Source: CAZAGT01 sp964484515
GTDB taxonomy: Bacteria > Desulfobacterota > DSM-4660 > Desulfatiglandales > HGW-15
Direction: 5' to 3'
DNA: 8,680 bases
NCBI GenBank assembly: GCA_964484515.1
Contig: CAZAGT010000211.1
Span: 1-8,680 of the forward strand
Shown: one piece after another, positions 6,108 to 8,680 of the stretch
How the letters are laid out: each line of letters starts with the position of its first letter
How positions within the stretch are numbered: position 1 is the first letter of the stretch
Notes under the pieces: generated by a model
Databases searched by the model: none
Told to the model about the DNA's origin: nothing
Seen by the model: only the letters and a program-made list of their open reading frames with translations
Made by a program: the position numbers and the translations under genes

Positions 6108-6339
6108 GTTGCATAAACAACACGACGGAAAGTGTGGAAAGACGATAATAACAGTGACTTTCGCCATTTTTGAGGTTCATCCTGGATACCACCAATGGTG
6201 AGATCCAAGGGAAATTGAAAAGACTCCTTGCTGTTTACCCTTTAGGCTTCTCGTTCAGCTACGACCCAACAAGTCGGGAAAGCCGATGATATCCCGATTT
6301 CATCAGGACAACATCCTCGACTTTTGCAACGTTAAGGGT
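6108..6339. repeat. interspersed repeat, copy 3 (shortest)
   Basis: This third copy has the same orientation and begins 38 bases after the cyclase stop codon. It starts CGTTGCATAAACAACACGAC and ends CTTTTGCAACGTTAAGGGT. Its ends are nearly inverted copies of each other: CGTTGCATAAA against CGTTGCAAAA, differing by one inserted T. It shares TGTGGAAAGAC, GTTTACCCTTTAGG, TTCAGCTACG and AGTCGGGAAAGCCGATGATA with copy 1, and CCTGGATACCACCAA with copy 2. The part carrying the CGCA/TGCG hairpin and the covarying stem in copies 1 and 2 is missing, replaced by a short unrelated segment. It may act as the 3' untranslated region of the cyclase transcript, because no other terminator follows that gene. 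Confidence 0.85.
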
Positions 6340-6361
6340 CTATGCTTTGAATATTTGATCA

Positions 6362-6409
6362 AGGGTTGAATCAGCCGGACATTGTATTTAGCCGGAATGA
6401 TTCAACCCT
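6362..6409. repeat. perfect 12-bp inverted repeat
   Basis: AGGGTTGAATCA (6362-6373) and TGATTCAACCCT (6398-6409) are perfect inverted copies around a 24-base loop. The loop itself holds GCCGGA twice (6374-6379 and 6391-6396), once beside the left arm and once near the right arm. No T-run follows on either strand, so it is not an intrinsic terminator. It begins 22 bases after repeat copy 3. A regulator-binding site or the end of a mobile element are possible. Confidence 0.75.
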
Positions 6410-6595
6410 AGACTTTACTGCCCTCTCACGGATAAAGATCTTCAACCTCCTCGTCTCACGGCCAAGGCAACCGCCGCCGCCAACCTGCAGGCGAGCGGGA
6501 CGCCCTCAGGTTTTTAAGTTTCTTTCATCCGAACTCATGCCCTTCCATGATCATCTCCACTTAAGATACCTTCCGCGTATTACAGGTTTGGCAGG

Positions 6596-6613
6596 ATATG
6601 TGATAAGAGACAG
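6596..6613. mobile_element. IS50/Tn5-like terminal motif, solo
   Basis: ATATGTGATAAGAGACAG closely resembles the IS50 (IS4 family) end consensus. It matches the Tn5 mosaic end AGATGTGTATAAGAGACAG apart from one missing base and the outermost positions, and it shares AAGAGACAG with natural IS50 inside ends. In this orientation the element would lie to the left of 6613. I find neither a second end nor transposase sequence, so this would be a relic. It could also be chance or a library-adapter artefact. Confidence 0.3.
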
Positions 6614-6656
6614 GTGATGTCCGCTGCGTAGAAACAGATATCCTTTCAGCGCGTAG

Positions 6657-6678
6657 CGCCGCCTTATGCCCTGCGGCG
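6657..6678. repeat. GC-rich hairpin CGCCGC/GCGGCG
   Basis: CGCCGC (6657-6662) pairs with GCGGCG (6673-6678) around a ten-base loop. There is no T-run and no neighbouring gene, so no function can be assigned. Confidence 0.4.
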
Positions 6679-7036
6679 TCCAGCCGGAAAACATAGAATC
6701 CCCTCTCATTGCTGGTTTCGGATTAAGATAACAGCCTTGAAACGGAAGACATTAAGAGCCGGCCTTATCGCCATGGGTAATCTGTTGAATCGTTATTCGC
6801 TATTCATGCACCGCTATGCCGGTGAGAACTGAAAACGTCCTACCGTTTCAAACGTGAGAAAATGTTTTCGCCGGAGAGCGATAAAACTCGAAGGATGAAT
6901 GGAACGTGCCTTTTCTAAGCGCACCCCGATCGGTCTGCTCAGGGATCAGCCCCTGCGCACAAAACGAGATTTTAAAACTTTGGGATCGGAGAAGTCCGCG
7001 CATGCAATAAGCCCCAATCATCTCGTTGGCATCGAG

Positions 7037-7054
7037 GCCCCTTTTAGGGGCTTT
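7037..7054 (+). terminator. weak terminator-like hairpin
   Basis: GCCCCT (7037-7042) pairs with AGGGGC (7046-7051) around a TTT loop and is followed by only TTT, then CCC. The stem is good but the T-tract is short. It could stop readthrough coming from the left before the flavoprotein gene. Confidence 0.4.
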
Positions 7055-7103
7055 CCCTATGCGACTAGTTCTACTGATGGTTGCTGATTCCGACTAAATT
7101 AGT

Positions 7104-7132
7104 TTGATATATTTCACATTGCAGCGTAAAGT
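7104..7132 (+). promoter_or_regulatory. candidate promoter of the flavoprotein gene
   Basis: TTGATA (7104-7109) is followed after 17 bases by TAAAGT (7127-7132), matching consensus at five and four of six positions. The surrounding sequence is AT-rich compared with the rest of the window. Transcription would start near 7139, giving a leader of roughly 145 nt before the ATG at 7283. Confidence 0.4.
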
Positions 7133-7282
7133 ATGGAGATTAATTTGTTTGCGCGATTTGAAACCCCATGCGGTCAAGTAGGTTGGCCAAAGCCACCTAT
7201 GTGACTCCAGATGAAACTCACATGGCGATGCCGGACTTCTACACGACGTAAAGCCGTCAATGGCACTCATTGAGCAGGGATT

Positions 7283-8647
7283 ATGGAACAATCGTTCGAC
7301 GTGGTTATCGTGGGCGGAGGAGGAAGTGGCCTGGCAACAGGGGTCAGTGCCGCTCAGAACGGCACCTCCGTCGTTCTCCTTGAAAAGCGCCCCGAGCTTG
7401 GTGGCACCACCGGTATTGCGATAGGTTCCTTCACCGCGAACAGGACCGTTCTGCAGCGAAAACAGCGCATCGAAGATAACCCCGACGATCATGAAGCGGA
7501 TGCCGGCCTCTTCGGCCCGGTCGAGATCCAGACCCGCAACAACAGCCAAATGCGGCGATTTTTTCTTGATCACAGCGCCAGGACCCTGGATTGGCTCATG
7601 GACATGGGGCTGAGGTTTCATGGCCCAAGTGCGGAGCCACCCAACCGAGTACCGCGCATGCACAATGTGGTCCCGAATGCGAAGGCTTACATTGCAGCAC
7701 TCCAGAGTCGACTGATCGTCCTGGGTGGAACCATTATCTGCAACGCCCGGGCGGAGGAGCTTATCAAGGAAGGAGATCGTATCGTTGGCGTCCGATCTCA
7801 CATCAACGGCCGCACAGTCACCTTTCGCGCACGTCGAGGTGTCGTCTTGGCATCCGGAGATTACTCTAATGCGCCCGAGATCATAAGTCGCTACAAAGGG
7901 CCACAATTCTCCGGCATTGAAGGCATCAATCCATACTGTAGCGGCGATGGCCACCTCATGGCCGAACGGGTCGGCGCACGACTCCTGAATATGGAGGTGA
8001 CCTATGGACCAGAGATCCGTTTCGTTCCGCCCCCTCGGAAGCCCTTTTCTCAGTTGCTGCCAGCCTCTGGACTCATGGCCCGGCTAATGGGTTCTTTTCT
8101 CCCCTTGGTCCCGAGGCCTTTCATAAATGCCATGATCAAGAGACTCCTCGTCACCTGGCAGCATCCGGAAGACAGGCTTTTTGAGGACGGGGCGATATTG
8201 ATCAACAATAGGTCCGAACGGTTCTGCAATGAGAAGGCTTCACCCGAGCGGGAGATCAGGATCTCGGAGCAGCCCGGAAAGATCTGCTATATTCTGCTTG
8301 ATAAACGGCTCTCCCAAAAATACAGCACCTGGCCCCACTTCATCTCCACGGCACCGGAAATCGCCTATGCCTACGTGAAAGATTACCGGCGCATACGGCC
8401 GGACATCACCACGGTCAGAGAGAGCCTCAAAGGCCTGGCCGAAACCAGGGGTCTACCCGTAGAGCCGCTTCAGAGGACGGTCGAAAATTACAATATGTAT
8501 GTGACGGACCGAAAGGGCGACCATTTCGGCCGCACCAGCGACGGCAAGCCTCTGGTGGATGGTCATTGGTGCCTGCTCGGACCGGCCAAGGCCTACTTTA
8601 CGACCACTGAGGAGGCGTGGGAATCAACGAATCCTTTCAGGTGCTAG
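7283..8647 (+). CDS. FAD-dependent oxidoreductase, fumarate reductase flavoprotein type (frameshifted, partial)
   Basis: This is an FAD_binding_2 flavoprotein related to soluble fumarate reductases, urocanate reductase and 3-ketosteroid dehydrogenases. The N-terminal dinucleotide fold is intact: VVIVGGGGSG (G11, G13, G16), with E34 at the end of the second strand to bind the FAD ribose, then LGGTTG (39-44). GVVLASGDYS near residue 190 and SGDGHLMAERVGARL near 220 match the family's second FAD contact region and the segment around the active site. No signal peptide, haem-binding CxxCH or FMN domain is seen. As sequenced the frame stops at 8647 after 454 codons with an odd WESTNPFRC tail. The conserved C-terminal sequence continues in the next frame, so one base appears lost near 8612. 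The ATG at 7283 is preceded by a modest AGCAGGGA ribosome-binding site. The electron donor and substrate are unknown. Confidence 0.85.
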   Translation: MEQSFDVVIVGGGGSGLATGVSAAQNGTSVVLLEKRPELGGTTGIAIGSFTANRTVLQRKQRIEDNPDDHEADAGLFGPVEIQTRNNSQMRRFFLDHSARTLDWLMDMGLRFHGPSAEPPNRVPRMHNVVPNAKAYIAALQSRLIVLGGTIICNARAEELIKEGDRIVGVRSHINGRTVTFRARRGVVLASGDYSNAPEIISRYKGPQFSGIEGINPYCSGDGHLMAERVGARLLNMEVTYGPEIRFVPPPRKPFSQLLPASGLMARLMGSFLPLVPRPFINAMIKRLLVTWQHPEDRLFEDGAILINNRSERFCNEKASPEREIRISEQPGKICYILLDKRLSQKYSTWPHFISTAPEIAYAYVKDYRRIRPDITTVRESLKGLAETRGLPVEPLQRTVENYNMYVTDRKGDHFGRTSDGKPLVDGHWCLLGPAKAYFTTTEEAWESTNPFRC

Positions 8648-8680
8648 ATACTACCGGCCGACCCATAGAGGGCCTTTATG
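8614..8680 (+). pseudogene. out-of-frame C-terminal continuation of the flavoprotein
   Basis: Reading from 8614 gives GVGINESFQVLDTTGRP and then IEGLY up to the window edge. This is the typical C-terminal stretch of FAD_binding_2 proteins, which normally follows TTEG(G) and leads into an AAG motif. Adding one G in the GAGGAGGC run at 8609-8616 restores TTEGGVG in one frame. The true gene therefore extends beyond the window. It is either a recent pseudogene or a sequencing error in a G-rich run. Confidence 0.85.

Larger units (their letters stand above)
6340..7282. other. 943-bp gene-free stretch
   Basis: No gene is supportable here. An 83-codon frame (6366-6617) and a 62-codon frame (6899-7087) have no recognisable protein character or good ribosome-binding site. 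The stretch holds several structured sites, listed separately: a 12-bp inverted repeat, an IS50-like end, a CGCCGC/GCGGCG hairpin and a weak terminator-like hairpin. It also holds a candidate promoter for the flavoprotein gene. Together these suggest decayed mobile DNA rather than a simple promoter region. Confidence 0.5.

Noticed and set aside
7094..7954. 286-codon open frame on the minus strand
   Set aside because: It is antisense to the flavoprotein, whose Rossmann motif and downstream signatures are intact, and it has no coherent domain.
1..8680. CRISPR array, tRNA or rRNA genes, microcompartment shell genes
   Set aside because: There are no regularly spaced short repeats, no recognisable tRNA or rRNA sequence, and no shell-protein gene in the window.

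Overview
The window looks like chromosomal DNA of a strict anaerobe. It holds an oxygen-sensitive glycyl radical enzyme (GRE) with its radical-SAM activase, a secreted cyclase-family hydrolase and a fumarate-reductase-type flavoprotein. A Desulfobacterota-like sulfate reducer or syntroph would fit, but that is inference from gene content and general style; no rRNA, tRNA or taxonomic marker gene is present.

Layout. Bases 1-773 hold no gene I can support. Bases 774-1067 are copy 1 of an interspersed non-coding repeat. A two-gene operon lies on the minus strand: the GRE (4408-2024, TTG start) and its activase (2023-1115), which begins on the base after the GRE stop codon. The operon has a clear sigma70-type promoter (TTGACG-N17-TATACT) and a leader of about 174 nt. 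A hairpin arm in that leader can alternatively pair with sequence next to the Shine-Dalgarno site. Repeat copy 2 (4681-4933) lies just upstream of this promoter. A cyclase-family protein with a Sec signal peptide (5251-6069) is read the other way, from a putative promoter followed by a perfect 20-bp tandem duplication. Repeat copy 3 (6108-6339) follows it. Bases 6340-7282 hold no gene but contain a perfect 12-bp inverted repeat, an IS50-like terminal motif and a weak terminator-like hairpin. The last gene (from 7283) is an FAD_binding_2 flavoprotein that runs off the right edge. It carries a one-base deletion near base 8612, which creates a premature stop at 8647 while the expected C-terminal sequence continues in the next frame.

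How the parts work together. The activase cleaves S-adenosylmethionine to place a glycyl radical on Gly770 of the GRE. The radical passes to Cys437, which attacks the substrate; the Cys-Val-Glu-Pro loop is of the eliminase/decarboxylase type. The substrate cannot be named from sequence. The divergent cyclase-family hydrolase probably works in the periplasm, and the flavoprotein may act on an unsaturated acid, ketone or steroid-like compound. A shared catabolic pathway is possible but unproven.

The least explained element is the repeat family: three diverged, same-orientation copies of 230-295 bp with imperfect terminal inverted repeats. Copies 1 and 2 share an internal stem with two compensatory base-pair changes, which suggests a mobilised, structured non-coding element.
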